DNA of 64,000 nucleotides from Herbidospora yilanensis (GCF_001570565.1 NZ_BBXE01000020.1:124001-188000); one strand, 5' to 3'; shown: positions 34,551 through 43,755, counted from the stretch's first letter. Numbers and translations: made by a program. The notes: a model not told the origin generated them from the letters alone.

Positions 34551-36044
34551 ATGTTGAAGAGGAGTCTCTCCTGCGGCCTCGCCCTGGCCTTCATCGCGGC
34601 GCCGCTGACCATAACGCCCGCGACGGCCACGGTGGCCAAGAAGGCCCCTCCGAACGTCGTCTTCATCCTCGCCGACGACCTCGACACGGCCGACCTCCAC
34701 CGGTTCCCCAACATCTCCCGGCTGGCGTCGAGCGGGACCACGTTCTCCCACTTCTACGTGACGAACCCGTGGTGCTGCCCGTCGCGGTCGTCGATCCTGC
34801 GCGGGCAGTACATCCACAGCCACGGCGTGACCAGCAACCGCTTCCCCACCGGCGGCTTCCCGCGGTTCAAGCCGCTGGAGGAGAGCACGATCGGCACCTG
34901 GATGAAGGGCGCAGGCTACCGCACGGCCCTGTTCGGCAAGTACCTGAACCAGTATCCGAGCCCCGAGGTGCCACGCACCTACATCCCGCCGGGCTGGGAC
35001 GAATGGGCGGTGCCGGTCACCAACCTCTACCGCGAATACGGCTACGCCCTCAACGACGACGGCATCATCGTCGAGCGCGGCGAGCAGCCGGAGGACTACC
35101 TGACCGACGTGCTGGCCCAGAAGGCCGCCGGGTTCGTGAGCCGCAGTGACCCGTTCTTCCTCTACCTGACCCCCACCGCGCCGCACCGCCCGGCCAACCA
35201 CGCGCCGCGCCACGCCGACGCCTTCGAGGGGGTCAGGGCGCCGCGCACCCCCTCCTACAACCAGGAGGACGTGTCGGCCGAGCCGCTCTGGGTGCAGCAG
35301 CGCGGGCGCATACCGAAGCGGGTCCGGCGCAACATCGACCAGATGTACCGCGACCGGCTGCGTTCCACGGCGGGCCTCGACGACCTGGTCGGCACGGTCG
35401 TCTCGGCGCTGGAGCAGGCCGGCAAGCTCGACGACACCTACATCTTCTTCGGCTCGGACAACGGCTTCCACCTGGGGCAGCACCGGCTGCGTTCGGGCAA
35501 GACGACACCCTACGAGGAGGACATCCGGGTCCCGATGATCGTGCGCGGGCCGGGGGTGCCGGCCGGGCGGGTCGACACCTCGCTGGGCTCGACGGTCGAC
35601 CTGGGCCCGACCTTCGCCGAGCTGGCCGGCGCGCAGGTGCCGGGCTTCGTCGAGGGCCGGTCGCTGGTCCCGCTGCTGCAGGGCCGGCGGGTGCCGTGGC
35701 GCGACGCGGTGCTGGTCGAGTTCGACAAGCCCGACTACGCGCCCGGCTGCCCGCCCACCTACCGGGCACTGCGCACCGAGACCCACGCCTACGTCGAGTA
35801 CGCCACCGGCGAGCGCCAGCTCTACGACATGATCGGCGACCCTCACCAGCTCACGAACCTGGCCGCCACCGCCGACCCGGCGCTGATCGCCGGCCTGTCG
35901 GGCCGGCTGGCCGCGCTGCACGCCTGTTCGGGGGCGGGTTGCCGGGTCGCCGATACGATTTTGGGCGAACGCTCAGATTTCCCCCCGTCAGGAGTGCAAT
36001 GGATCGGACCCCGACCCCAGAACGGGCCGCATGTGATCGGCTGA
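34551..36044 (+). CDS. Secreted sulfatase (arylsulfatase A family)
   Basis: 497 residues. A signal peptide (MLKRSLSCGLALAFIAAPLTITPATA) precedes a sulfatase domain: metal-binding VFILADDLDTAD, the formylglycine motif C-x-P-S-R in WCCPSRSSILRGQ near residue 78, GKYLNQYP, and the second metal site FFGSDNGFHLGQH. The Cys is oxidised to formylglycine in active members. It would remove sulfate esters from glycans or phenolics outside the cell. The last 46 bp overlap the MarR gene in another frame. Confidence 0.9.
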   Translation: MLKRSLSCGLALAFIAAPLTITPATATVAKKAPPNVVFILADDLDTADLHRFPNISRLASSGTTFSHFYVTNPWCCPSRSSILRGQYIHSHGVTSNRFPTGGFPRFKPLEESTIGTWMKGAGYRTALFGKYLNQYPSPEVPRTYIPPGWDEWAVPVTNLYREYGYALNDDGIIVERGEQPEDYLTDVLAQKAAGFVSRSDPFFLYLTPTAPHRPANHAPRHADAFEGVRAPRTPSYNQEDVSAEPLWVQQRGRIPKRVRRNIDQMYRDRLRSTAGLDDLVGTVVSALEQAGKLDDTYIFFGSDNGFHLGQHRLRSGKTTPYEEDIRVPMIVRGPGVPAGRVDTSLGSTVDLGPTFAELAGAQVPGFVEGRSLVPLLQGRRVPWRDAVLVEFDKPDYAPGCPPTYRALRTETHAYVEYATGERQLYDMIGDPHQLTNLAATADPALIAGLSGRLAALHACSGAGCRVADTILGERSDFPPSGVQWIGPRPQNGPHVIG

Positions 36045-36460
36045 GCCCCGGCTTCGGCCATCTCATCCGGTCGGCCACCGCGCTGGAACGCCTGATCGAC
36101 AAGGCGCTGCAGGAGGAGGTCGGGATCACCCACGTGATGTTCGAGGTGCTCATGCGCCTCTACCGCGACCACGGCGCCTGCACCGCGATCAACGCCCTCG
36201 ACCTGACGCTGACCAGCGGGGGGATGACCCGGCTGCTCGACCGGATGGAGAAGGCGGGGCTGGTCACCCGGGGCCGCCACGAGGGCGACCGGCGGGTGAC
36301 CCTGATCCGGCCCACCGCCCAGGCCTCGGAGATCTTCCTGCGGGCGGTCGACGTGCACGTACGCGTCGTCGACCGCCACTTCGAGGCCCCGCTGTCCGCC
36401 GCCGAGCGGGAGACGCTGCGGCGGGCGCTGGCCCGGCTGGAGGAAGTCCTCACGGAATAA
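35999..36460 (+). CDS. MarR-family transcriptional regulator
   Basis: 153 residues with a winged helix-turn-helix: LEVLMRL-like helix (MFEVLMRLYRDHG), recognition region LTSGGMTRLLDRMEKAGLVTR and wing HEGDRRVTLIRPT. The ATG at 35999 lies inside the sulfatase gene, preceded by CAGGAG. It may control the downstream nitroreductase or the overlapping sulfatase; the ligand is unknown. Confidence 0.88.
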   Translation: MDRTPTPERAACDRLSPGFGHLIRSATALERLIDKALQEEVGITHVMFEVLMRLYRDHGACTAINALDLTLTSGGMTRLLDRMEKAGLVTRGRHEGDRRVTLIRPTAQASEIFLRAVDVHVRVVDRHFEAPLSAAERETLRRALARLEEVLTE

Positions 36461-36509
36461 ATTCAGTTGCGCGGGAAGATATTGCCCGAGCAGAAGGTTG
36501 TGGGACCAC

Positions 36510-37115
36510 ATGAGTGCCATCACAACCGAGCGCGCCCTCGACGCCGCCGGCCAGGACCTGCTGTTCCGCGACGCCCGGACGGCCAACACCTTCACCGACG
36601 AGCCCGTCTCCGACGAGACCGCGCACGCGATCTACGACCTGGTCAAGTGGGGCCCGACCGCCATGAACACCCAGCCGCTGCGCATCGTCTACGTCCGCTC
36701 CCCCGAAGCGCGGGCCAGACTGGTCGAGCACATGGCGCCGGGGAACAAGGCGAAGACCGCCGCCGCCCCGCTGGTCGCCGTCCTGGCCGCCGACGTCGAC
36801 TTCCACGAGCACCTGCCGCGGACGTTCCCGCACTTCCCGGGGGCGAAGGACGCGTTCTCCGACCGTGACCAGCGGGTGGAGTCGGCACGGTTCAACGGCG
36901 CTCTGCAGGTGGGCTACTTCATCGTCGGCGTGCGCGCCCACGGCCTGGCCGCCGGGCCGATGGCCGGGTTCGACAAGGCCGCCCTGGAGAAGGAGTTCTT
37001 CCCGGAGGGCCGGCACGAGGTACTCGCCGTGGTCAACATCGGCCGGCCCGGCCCGGACGCCTGGTACGCCCGCAACCCCCGTCTCGACCTCCATGAGGCC
37101 GTCACCACCGTCTGA
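36510..37115 (+). CDS. Nitroreductase-family oxidoreductase, malonic semialdehyde reductase (RutE)-like
   Basis: 201 residues. The FMN-dependent nitroreductase fold is seen in FRDARTANTFTDEPV, WGPTAMNTQPLRIVYV and the C-terminal VNIGRPGPDAWYARNPR, all typical of the RutE/HadB group that reduces malonic semialdehyde in pyrimidine breakdown. The rest of the Rut pathway is not here, so the substrate could be any small aldehyde or nitro compound. It lies 49 bp after the MarR gene. Confidence 0.8.
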   Translation: MSAITTERALDAAGQDLLFRDARTANTFTDEPVSDETAHAIYDLVKWGPTAMNTQPLRIVYVRSPEARARLVEHMAPGNKAKTAAAPLVAVLAADVDFHEHLPRTFPHFPGAKDAFSDRDQRVESARFNGALQVGYFIVGVRAHGLAAGPMAGFDKAALEKEFFPEGRHEVLAVVNIGRPGPDAWYARNPRLDLHEAVTTV

Positions 37116-37177
37116 CCACGCCCGACCCCAAGTGGCCCCTCTCCCAGTGGAGATGGGCCACTTTGTTCTCTATGAAC

Positions 37178-37191
37178 TGGGAGCGCTCCCA
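37178..37191. promoter_or_regulatory. CebR box 1 upstream of cebE
   Basis: TGGGAGCGCTCCCA, the perfect 14-bp palindrome that CebR binds in Streptomyces. It lies 208 bp before cebE. Confidence 0.9.
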
Positions 37192-37237
37192 ACTGCGGGT
37201 ATGTACTTTTTGTCGATTCATGTCCATTTCTACGCCT

Positions 37238-37263
37238 CTAACCGTTACCGGAGTAACAGTTAG
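37238..37263. promoter_or_regulatory. Imperfect 26-bp palindrome between the CebR boxes
   Basis: CTAACCGTTAC - 4 nt - GTAACAGTTAG: ten of eleven arm positions pair. The right arm, read on the other strand, is CTAACTGTTAC, very like the CTAACTGTAA half-site of the palindromes near 7.9-8.1 kb. It may bind a second regulator. Confidence 0.4.
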
Positions 37264-37307
37264 GTTTCGGCATATTGACGGGTGCGTTGCCCATAGTGGA
37301 CTCTTCG

Positions 37308-37321
37308 TGGGAGCGCTCCCA
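37308..37321. promoter_or_regulatory. CebR box 2 upstream of cebE
   Basis: A second perfect TGGGAGCGCTCCCA, 78 bp before cebE and 130 bp from box 1. Two such boxes could allow cooperative binding or looping. Confidence 0.92.
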
Positions 37322-37398
37322 ACCTGCTGAGCAGTTCGGGGATCGGCCGGGAGCCACCTTCTGTCACAAATTCGGGAACCACCTGAGAGGGGTCCGGA

Positions 37399-38739
37399 AT
37401 GATGAACAACACGCGCCGCGGTGTGCTCGCGGCCGTGGCCGCAGGGGCGCTGGCCTTCACGGCCGCTGCCTGCGGCGGCGATGAGGCACCCGCAGCGGCA
37501 CCCAGCGCGGGCGGCTCCGCGGCCCCTGCCGAGAAGATCGAGCTCACGCTGAACACCTTCGGCGGCGGCGAGAACTTCGCCTACGACGACGCCGTGGCCC
37601 AGTGGAACGCCGCGAACCCGAACGTCCAGGTCAAGTACGTCAACCTGACCGACCGGTTCGAGGACACCTACCTGCCCCAGGTCCTCCAGTGGCTGGAGGC
37701 CGGCAGCGGCGCGGGCGACATCATCGGCATGGACGAGGGCGCGATGGGCCTCATGGCCGCCCGCCCGCAGTACTTCGCCGACCTCGGCCAGTACGGCCTC
37801 GACAGCCGTAAGGCCGACTTCCCCGCCTACAAGTGGGACACCGGCGTCAACACCGAGGGCAAGCTGTTCGCCCTCGGCACCGACATCGGCGGCATGGCCA
37901 TGTGCTACCGCACCGACCTGTTCGAGAAGGCCGGCCTGCCGACCAACCGCGACGAGGTCTCCAAGCTCTGGCCGACGTGGAACGACTACCTCGAGGTCGG
38001 CAAGAAGTTCAAGGCGAAGGTGCCGGACGCGGGCTTCGTCGACGGCGCCAACACCGTCTACGAGTCGGTGCTGGCCCAGGAGGCCGGCAAGAACGGCGGC
38101 CAGATCTACTTCGACAAGGGCCAGCAGCTCATCGTCGACAAGAACCCGGGCGTCAAGGCCGCCTTCGACTACGTGCAGCAGCTCAGCACGGCCGGTCTGA
38201 CCGCCAAGCTGCGCTCCTGGAGCGAAGAGTGGAACACGGCCATGCAGAAGGGTGGCTTCGCCACCATGGGCTGCCCGTCGTGGATGCTCGGCGTGATCTC
38301 CGGCACCTCCGGTGAGGGCAACGCCAAGAAGTGGGACGTCGCGGCGGTGCCCGGCGGCTCCGGCAACTGGGGCGGCTCGTGGCTGATGGTGCCCTCGCAG
38401 AGCAAGCACCCGAAGGAGGCCGCCGAGGTCCTCAACTTCCTGACCGGGAAGGAGGGCCAGGTCGCGGCGTTCAAGGAGGGCGGCAACTTCCCGAGCTCGA
38501 TTCCGGCCCAGCAGGACCCCGCGGTGGCCGAGGCCAAGAACGCCTACTTCAACGACGCGCCGAGCGGCCCGATCTTCGCCGCCTCGGTGGCGCAGCTCTC
38601 GCCGGTGTTCTTCGGTGAGAAGCACGCCCAGGTGAAGGCCGCCGTCGGAGAGGTCCTCGTGGGCGCCGACCAGGGCTCGGTCAAGTGGGACGAGGCCTGG
38701 ACCCGATTCGTGGAGGAGGGCGTGAAGGCCGCGGGCTGA
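37399..38739 (+). CDS. cebE: Cellobiose/cellotriose ABC transporter solute-binding lipoprotein
   Basis: 446 residues. A lipoprotein signal with AAACGG (lipid-modified Cys near 25) is followed by a family 1 sugar-binding fold (LTLNTFGGGENFAYDDAVAQW, then GTDIGGMAMCYRTDLFEKAGLP). It captures cellobiose or cellotriose outside the membrane for CebF/CebG. The assignment rests on the operon (cebF, cebG, GH1 glucosidase, CebR) and on the two CebR boxes upstream. GAGAGGGGTCCGG precedes the start. Two hairpins after the stop probably lower expression of the permease genes relative to cebE. Confidence 0.88.
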   Translation: MMNNTRRGVLAAVAAGALAFTAAACGGDEAPAAAPSAGGSAAPAEKIELTLNTFGGGENFAYDDAVAQWNAANPNVQVKYVNLTDRFEDTYLPQVLQWLEAGSGAGDIIGMDEGAMGLMAARPQYFADLGQYGLDSRKADFPAYKWDTGVNTEGKLFALGTDIGGMAMCYRTDLFEKAGLPTNRDEVSKLWPTWNDYLEVGKKFKAKVPDAGFVDGANTVYESVLAQEAGKNGGQIYFDKGQQLIVDKNPGVKAAFDYVQQLSTAGLTAKLRSWSEEWNTAMQKGGFATMGCPSWMLGVISGTSGEGNAKKWDVAAVPGGSGNWGGSWLMVPSQSKHPKEAAEVLNFLTGKEGQVAAFKEGGNFPSSIPAQQDPAVAEAKNAYFNDAPSGPIFAASVAQLSPVFFGEKHAQVKAAVGEVLVGADQGSVKWDEAWTRFVEEGVKAAG

Positions 38740-38755
38740 CCCCCCGGCCGTGCCC

Positions 38756-38817
38756 GACCGGCCCCTGCACCGAGGGGCCGGTCACTCACTTGAGCGGCCG
38801 GATCCCCCCGGCCGCTC
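38756..38817 (+). terminator. Two tandem hairpins between cebE and cebF
   Basis: Stem 1 is GACCGGCCCC/GGGGCCGGTC (38756-38765 with 38774-38783, loop 8). Stem 2 is GAGCGGCCGG/CCGGCCGCTC (38792-38801 with 38808-38817, loop 6). Both are perfect over 10 bp. They fit partial termination or stabilisation of the cebE message. Confidence 0.7.
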
Positions 38818-38836
38818 CTTCCACGAAAGGTTGACG

Positions 38837-39811
38837 ATGAGCCTCAGCGTCGACGCGGGCTCCCGGACCCGCACGGTGCCACCCGGGCCCCGGCGGCACG
38901 CGCGGCCGCCGGGCGGCCGGAGATTCTGGTCCTGGCTGGACCTGCGGGCCACTCCCTATTTCTTCGTCTCGCCCTACTTCATCCTGTTCGCGATCTTCGG
39001 CATCTTCCCGCTGATCTTCACCGCCTGGGTCTCGCTGCACGACTGGCAGCTCGCCGGCGACAAGACGTTCATCGGCCTGGAGAACTACACCGAGCTGCTC
39101 GCGGACGACAAGTTCTGGAACTCGGTGCTCAACACCGTCGGCATCTTCGTGATCGCGACGGTGCCGCAGCTGCTGCTCGCGCTGCTGCTGGCCAACGCAC
39201 TGAACAAGAAGCTGCGCGGCCGGCTGGTGCTGCGGCTGAGCGTGCTCGCGCCGCTGATCACCTCGGTGGTGGCGGTCGCGGTCGTCTTCACCCAGCTGTA
39301 CGGCCGTGACTACGGCATCGTCAACTGGGTGCTGGGCTGGTTCGGGGTCGACCCGATCCACTGGCAGAACCAGAAGTGGTCGTCGTGGATCGCCATCGCG
39401 ACCATGGTCGACTGGCGCTGGACCGGCTACAACGCGATCATCTACCTGGCCGCGATGCAGACGATCCCCAAGGACCTCTACGAGGCCGCCGCGATCGACG
39501 GCGCCTCCCCCCGCCGCCAGTTCTGGGGCATCACGGTCCCGCTGCTCAAGCCCACGATCATCTTCACCGTCATCGTCTCGACGATCGGCGGTTTCACCCT
39601 GTTCGCCGAACCGGTGATGTTCGGCGCCGGCCTGATGACCGGCGGCACGACGGGCCAGTTCCAGACGGTGGCCATGTTCATCGTCAAGGAGGGCTTCCGG
39701 GACTTCCAGTACGGCTACGCCGCGGCCGCGGCCTGGATCCTGTTCCTGCTCATCATGATCACCGCGTTGATCAACTTCGCCATCGTCCGCGGCATCGGGA
39801 GATCACGATGA
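38837..39811 (+). CDS. cebF: Cellobiose ABC transporter permease
   Basis: 324 residues with six predicted membrane helices starting at YFFVSPYFILFAIFGIFPLIFTAWVSL. The permease EAA loop is seen as DLYEAAAIDGASPRRQFWGITVPLLKP. MalF-like partner of CebG. The ATG at 38837 follows GAAAGG. The long Arg/Pro-rich N-terminus (residues 1-35) is cytoplasmic. Confidence 0.9.
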   Translation: MSLSVDAGSRTRTVPPGPRRHARPPGGRRFWSWLDLRATPYFFVSPYFILFAIFGIFPLIFTAWVSLHDWQLAGDKTFIGLENYTELLADDKFWNSVLNTVGIFVIATVPQLLLALLLANALNKKLRGRLVLRLSVLAPLITSVVAVAVVFTQLYGRDYGIVNWVLGWFGVDPIHWQNQKWSSWIAIATMVDWRWTGYNAIIYLAAMQTIPKDLYEAAAIDGASPRRQFWGITVPLLKPTIIFTVIVSTIGGFTLFAEPVMFGAGLMTGGTTGQFQTVAMFIVKEGFRDFQYGYAAAAAWILFLLIMITALINFAIVRGIGRSR

Positions 39812-40701
39812 CGACGATCACACATCGGGCGCCCCGGGCCCCGCGCCCGACCGAGGCCGGCACCTCGCGGCTCGACCCGTTCCGCGCGTCCGTCCTGACC
39901 AAGGCGAGCCTCGGCCTGGCCATCTTCCTGTCGATCTTCCCGATCTACTGGATGATCGTCATCGCGACCCGCACCAACGAGGACGCGCACAGCATGCCGC
40001 CGCCGCTGATCCCGGCCGGCAACCTGGGCGACAACATCAGGGCCGTCTTCGAGGCCGAGAACGCCCACTTCATGACGGGCATCGTCAACTCGATCATCAT
40101 CGCCTGCACGGTGACGATCGGCATCGTGATCATCTCGACCCTGGCCGGGTTCGCGTTCGCCTCGCTCACCTTCAGGGGCCGCAACCTGCTGCTGCTGTCG
40201 GTCGTGCTGACCATGATGGTGCCGCTCCAGCAGATGGGCATCGTCCCGCTCTACCAGATGATGGTCACCCTGGGCTGGACGAACACCCTCAAGGCGGTCA
40301 TCCTGCCGTTCCTCGTGAACGGTTTCGGGGTGTTCCTCATGACGCAGTACACGCGCCAGGCCGTACCGAGGGAACTGGTCGAGGCCGCGCGGGTCGACGG
40401 CGCGAGCACCCTGCGCATCTGGTGGAACGTCGCGGTGCCGGCGGTCCGGCCCGGCATGGCGGTGCTGGCGATCCAGACGTTCATGCTGATCTGGAACGAG
40501 TTCCTCTGGCCTCTCATCGTGCTCACGCCGGACAATCCGACTGTGCAAGTCGCGCTGAGGGCTCTGAACGACCGTTACTCGACCAACTACGTGCTCATCT
40601 TCGCGGGCACGACGGTCTCGATCATTCCTCTTCTGCTGGTATTCGTCTTTTTCGGCCGCCAGATCATCGGCGGACTCATGGAAGGTGCGGTCAAGGAGTG
40701 A
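39808..40701 (+). CDS. cebG: Cellobiose ABC transporter permease
   Basis: 297 residues, MalG-like, with six helices (IFLSIFPIYWMIVIATR at the start) and the EAA loop ELVEAARVDGASTLRIWWNVAVPAVRPG. It overlaps cebF by 4 bp (ATGA). No ATPase gene is in this operon; in Streptomyces the shared ATPase MsiK powers CebEFG, and the same is expected here. Confidence 0.9.
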   Translation: MTTITHRAPRAPRPTEAGTSRLDPFRASVLTKASLGLAIFLSIFPIYWMIVIATRTNEDAHSMPPPLIPAGNLGDNIRAVFEAENAHFMTGIVNSIIIACTVTIGIVIISTLAGFAFASLTFRGRNLLLLSVVLTMMVPLQQMGIVPLYQMMVTLGWTNTLKAVILPFLVNGFGVFLMTQYTRQAVPRELVEAARVDGASTLRIWWNVAVPAVRPGMAVLAIQTFMLIWNEFLWPLIVLTPDNPTVQVALRALNDRYSTNYVLIFAGTTVSIIPLLLVFVFFGRQIIGGLMEGAVKE

Positions 40702-42134
40702 CCCAGAACACAGAGACCCAGATCGACACCCCTGGTCTGGTCTTCCCCACCGGCTTCGTCTGGGGCAGCGCGACGTCGGCCTACCAGATCGAAGGCGCCC
40801 TCACGGCCGACGGCCGCGGCCGTTCCATCTGGGACACCTTCGTGGCGCAACCCGGGCGGGTCGTCGAGGGCGACGACGCCTCGGTGGCGATCGACCACTA
40901 CAACCGCTACCGCGACGACGTGCGGCTGATGGCCGACCTGGGGCTGACCGCCTACCGGTTCTCGGTCTCCTGGACCCGCATCCAGCCCGACGGCAAGGGC
41001 GAGGTCAACACCAAGGGCCTCGACTTCTACAAGCGGCTGGTCGACGAGCTGCTCTCCTACGGCATCTCGCCGTGGGTGACGCTCTACCACTGGGACCTGC
41101 CGCAGGCCCTGGAAGACGACGGAGGGTGGCCGTCGCGCGACCTGTCGAAGCGCTTCGCGGACTTCGCCGCCGTCGTCCACGGCGCCCTCGGCGACCGGGT
41201 GGCCAACTGGGCCACGGTCAACGAGCCGTGGTGCGCGGCGTTCCTCGGCTACTCCTCGGGCGAGCACGCCCCCGGCCGCCGGGTCCCGGCGGAGTCGATC
41301 AAGGCGGCCCACCACCTGAACCTGGCCCACGGCCTGGCCGTCCAGGCGATGCGGGCCCAGCGCGCCGACACCCGGATCGGCGGCTGCGTCAACCTGTACG
41401 CGATCAGCCCGCAGACCGACAGCGAGGCCGACCGCGACGCCGCCCGCCGCATCGACGGCGTGCAGAACCGCTTCTTCCTCGACGCCATCATGCGCGGCCG
41501 CTACCCGCAGGACGTCCTCGACGACCTGACGCCGCTGATCGCGCCGGAGGAGTACATCAAGGACGGCGACCTGGAGCTGATCGCGGCCCCGCTCGACATG
41601 CTGCTGATCAACTACTACAGCCGCTTCACCGTCACCGGCGCCGAGGGCGGCACCAAGTCGGCCTCGGCGGCCCCCACCGACACCGGCTCGGCGTGGCCCG
41701 GCAACGAGCACGTCGGCTTCGTCAACGGCGGCCGTCCGGTCACCGGCATGGGCTGGGAGGTCGACGGCGGCGGCCTGTTCGAGGTCCTCACCCGCCTGCG
41801 CGACGAGTACCCCGCCATCCCTCTGTACATTTCAGAGAACGGCGCCGCCTACGACGACGTGGTCACCGAAGACGGCGCGATCCACGACGTGGAACGCCAG
41901 GCCTACATCGACACCCACCTGAGGGTCTGCCACCAGGCCATCGAGGCGGGCGTGCCGCTGGAGGGCTACTTCGCCTGGTCGCTGATGGACAATTTCGAGT
42001 GGGCGTGGGGTTATGGCAAGAGATTCGGCCTGGTGTACGTGGACTACCCAACCCAGACGCGCATCCTGAAAGATAGCGCTCTCTGGTACGCCGAGACCAT
42101 CCGGCACGGGGGCCTCCGGGGTCCGGCACAATAG
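40698..42134 (+). CDS. bglC: Intracellular GH1 beta-glucosidase
   Basis: 478 residues from a GTG that overlaps the cebG stop (GTGA). A family 1 glycosidase: VFPTGFVWGSATSAYQIEGA near the start, acid/base Glu in TVNEPW, nucleophile Glu in YISENGAAYDD, and the sugar-binding DNFEWAWGYGKRFG. No signal peptide. It cleaves imported cellobiose to glucose, which in Streptomyces also removes the CebR inducer and so ends the response. Confidence 0.9.
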   Translation: MTQNTETQIDTPGLVFPTGFVWGSATSAYQIEGALTADGRGRSIWDTFVAQPGRVVEGDDASVAIDHYNRYRDDVRLMADLGLTAYRFSVSWTRIQPDGKGEVNTKGLDFYKRLVDELLSYGISPWVTLYHWDLPQALEDDGGWPSRDLSKRFADFAAVVHGALGDRVANWATVNEPWCAAFLGYSSGEHAPGRRVPAESIKAAHHLNLAHGLAVQAMRAQRADTRIGGCVNLYAISPQTDSEADRDAARRIDGVQNRFFLDAIMRGRYPQDVLDDLTPLIAPEEYIKDGDLELIAAPLDMLLINYYSRFTVTGAEGGTKSASAAPTDTGSAWPGNEHVGFVNGGRPVTGMGWEVDGGGLFEVLTRLRDEYPAIPLYISENGAAYDDVVTEDGAIHDVERQAYIDTHLRVCHQAIEAGVPLEGYFAWSLMDNFEWAWGYGKRFGLVYVDYPTQTRILKDSALWYAETIRHGGLRGPAQ

Positions 42135-42161
42135 CGTGAACGTGGTGAGGGGGCAGGACTG

Positions 42162-43181
42162 ATGAACGGGGACCGCCGCTCGGTCGCGAGGCCGACGCTC
42201 GAAGCCGTCGCCGCGCGTGCCGGAGTCGGGCGAGGAACGGTTTCACGGGTCATCAACGGCTCGCCGAAGGTGAGCGAGAAGGCCCGCGACGCCGTCCTGC
42301 TCGCGATCGACGAACTCGGATACGTCCCCAACCGGGCGGCCCGCACCCTCGTCACCAACCGGACCGACACCATCGCCCTGGTGGTGTCGGAATCCGAGCA
42401 GCGCGTGTTCGACGAGCCCTACTTCGCCGGCCTGATCAGGGGAATCGGGTCGGCGCTGGCCGAGACGGGCCTCCAGCTCATCCTGAGCATGGCCCAGAAC
42501 CGCAACGAGCACGACCGCCTGGAACATTATCTGACCGGGCAGCACGTCGACGGCGTCCTGCTGACCTCGGTCCACGGCGCCGACCCCCTGCCGGGACGTC
42601 TCGAAGAGCTGGGTGTGCCCACCGTCCTCGGTGGCCGCCCCGTGGGGCTCAACCCCTACAGCTACGTCGACATGGACAACCGGGCGGGGGCCCGGCAGGC
42701 GGTCAAATACCTTCTCGGCAAGGGCCGCACCCGCATCGCGACCATCGCCGGTCCCCAGGACATGGGCGTGGGCGTCGACCGACTGGCCGGCTACCGCGAC
42801 GCCCTCCTCGCGACCGGCCTGACCGAACGCGTCGCCTACGGAGACTTCTCCGAAGAGAGCGGCTCGACCGCGATGCGCGAACTGCTCGACCGCCACCCCG
42901 ACCTCGACGCCGTGTTCGCGGCCTCCGACCCGATGGCGGTCGGCGCGCTGCGGGTGCTGCGCGAGCGGGGGTGCGCGGTGCCGCAGGACGTCGCGCTGAT
43001 CGGCTTCGAAGACTCGAAGGTGGCCCTGCACACCGAGCCGCCGCTGACCAGCGTCCACCAGCCGACCGAGGCGATGGGCCGGCAGATGGTGCAGCTCCTG
43101 GTCGCCCGCATCAACGGCGAGCCGCTGGAGCAGCCGGTCGTCATCCTCGACACCCACCTGGTGATCAGGGCGTCGACCTGA
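42162..43181 (+). CDS. cebR: LacI-family cellobiose-responsive repressor
   Basis: 339 residues. The N-terminal LacI helix-turn-helix (TLEAVAARAGVGRGTVSRVINGSPKVSEKARDAV) with hinge YVPNRAARTL is followed by a periplasmic-binding-like effector domain. In Streptomyces CebR binds TGGGAGCGCTCCCA and lets go when it binds cellobiose or cellotriose. Four perfect copies of this sequence occur in the window: two before cebE, one before the NRPS-MFS gene and one before the aldose epimerase gene. No box lies directly before cebR itself, which is probably read through from the cebE operon (27 bp gap after bglC). Confidence 0.9.
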   Translation: MNGDRRSVARPTLEAVAARAGVGRGTVSRVINGSPKVSEKARDAVLLAIDELGYVPNRAARTLVTNRTDTIALVVSESEQRVFDEPYFAGLIRGIGSALAETGLQLILSMAQNRNEHDRLEHYLTGQHVDGVLLTSVHGADPLPGRLEELGVPTVLGGRPVGLNPYSYVDMDNRAGARQAVKYLLGKGRTRIATIAGPQDMGVGVDRLAGYRDALLATGLTERVAYGDFSEESGSTAMRELLDRHPDLDAVFAASDPMAVGALRVLRERGCAVPQDVALIGFEDSKVALHTEPPLTSVHQPTEAMGRQMVQLLVARINGEPLEQPVVILDTHLVIRAST

Positions 43182-43622
43182 TCAGCCGGTGGTGAAGAAG
43201 GCCGGGTAGCCGGCGCAGCTCGCACCCTCCAGCCGCAGGGCCGAGGAGATCTTGTCGTTGAACTTGAACTGCTGCGCGCTGAGGTTCGGCACGGTCTCGC
43301 CGGGCCTGATGCAGTAACGGCGGTCCTGGTAGTTCTTGTCGTCGAAGACGACCCAGGCCCTCCAGTCGTTGTTGATCAGCGAACTGGTCTTGTCGTTGAA
43401 CGTGGGGAACTCCGGCTTGGAGACCTGCCGGTAGACCCAGAACTGGCCGAGCTCGTTCCATTCGAGCGTCTGCACCGGGACCTTCGCGCCCTCGTAGCCC
43501 GCGTCGTCGAACAGATAGAGCGTCCGGAAGTCGAGCGTGACGGCCTGGGCGGGGCTCGCGGCGCCCAGGACGCCCAGCGCCACGACGGCCGCGCCGAGAA
43601 GCCGCTTGCTGATGATGGACAT
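43182..43622 (-). CDS. Secreted peptidase inhibitor family I36-like protein
   Basis: 146 residues. A signal peptide (MSIISKRLLGAAVVALGVLGAASPAQA) is followed by two beta/gamma-crystallin-like half domains (LYLFDDAGYEGAKVPV and WVVFDDKNYQDRRYCIRPGE, then FNDKISSALRL). Two cysteines remain in the mature part. I36 proteins (SMPI type) inhibit metalloproteases. The stop abuts that of cebR, so the two genes converge without space between them. GAGGAAT-like ribosome-binding site. Confidence 0.8.
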   Translation of the reverse strand: MSIISKRLLGAAVVALGVLGAASPAQAVTLDFRTLYLFDDAGYEGAKVPVQTLEWNELGQFWVYRQVSKPEFPTFNDKTSSLINNDWRAWVVFDDKNYQDRRYCIRPGETVPNLSAQQFKFNDKISSALRLEGASCAGYPAFFTTG

Positions 43623-43707
43623 GATTCCTCCTTGAGACGGTGTCTGCGGAGGAGTCTGCCGATCACGCCTTGGAGGCCGCTTGTGCTTCCTTCAAGCGGC
43701 GGGCCCA

Positions 43708-43744
43708 AGCGGCCGGCCCGGCTCTCCCGACCGGACCGGCCGCT
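43708..43744 (-). terminator. Hairpin after the oxygenase gene
   Basis: The arms AGCGGCCGG and CCGGCCGCT (43708-43716 with 43736-43744) lie 12 bp beyond the stop of the minus-strand TauD-like gene and probably end that transcript. Confidence 0.6.
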
Positions 43745-43755
43745 CGACTGGGAGG

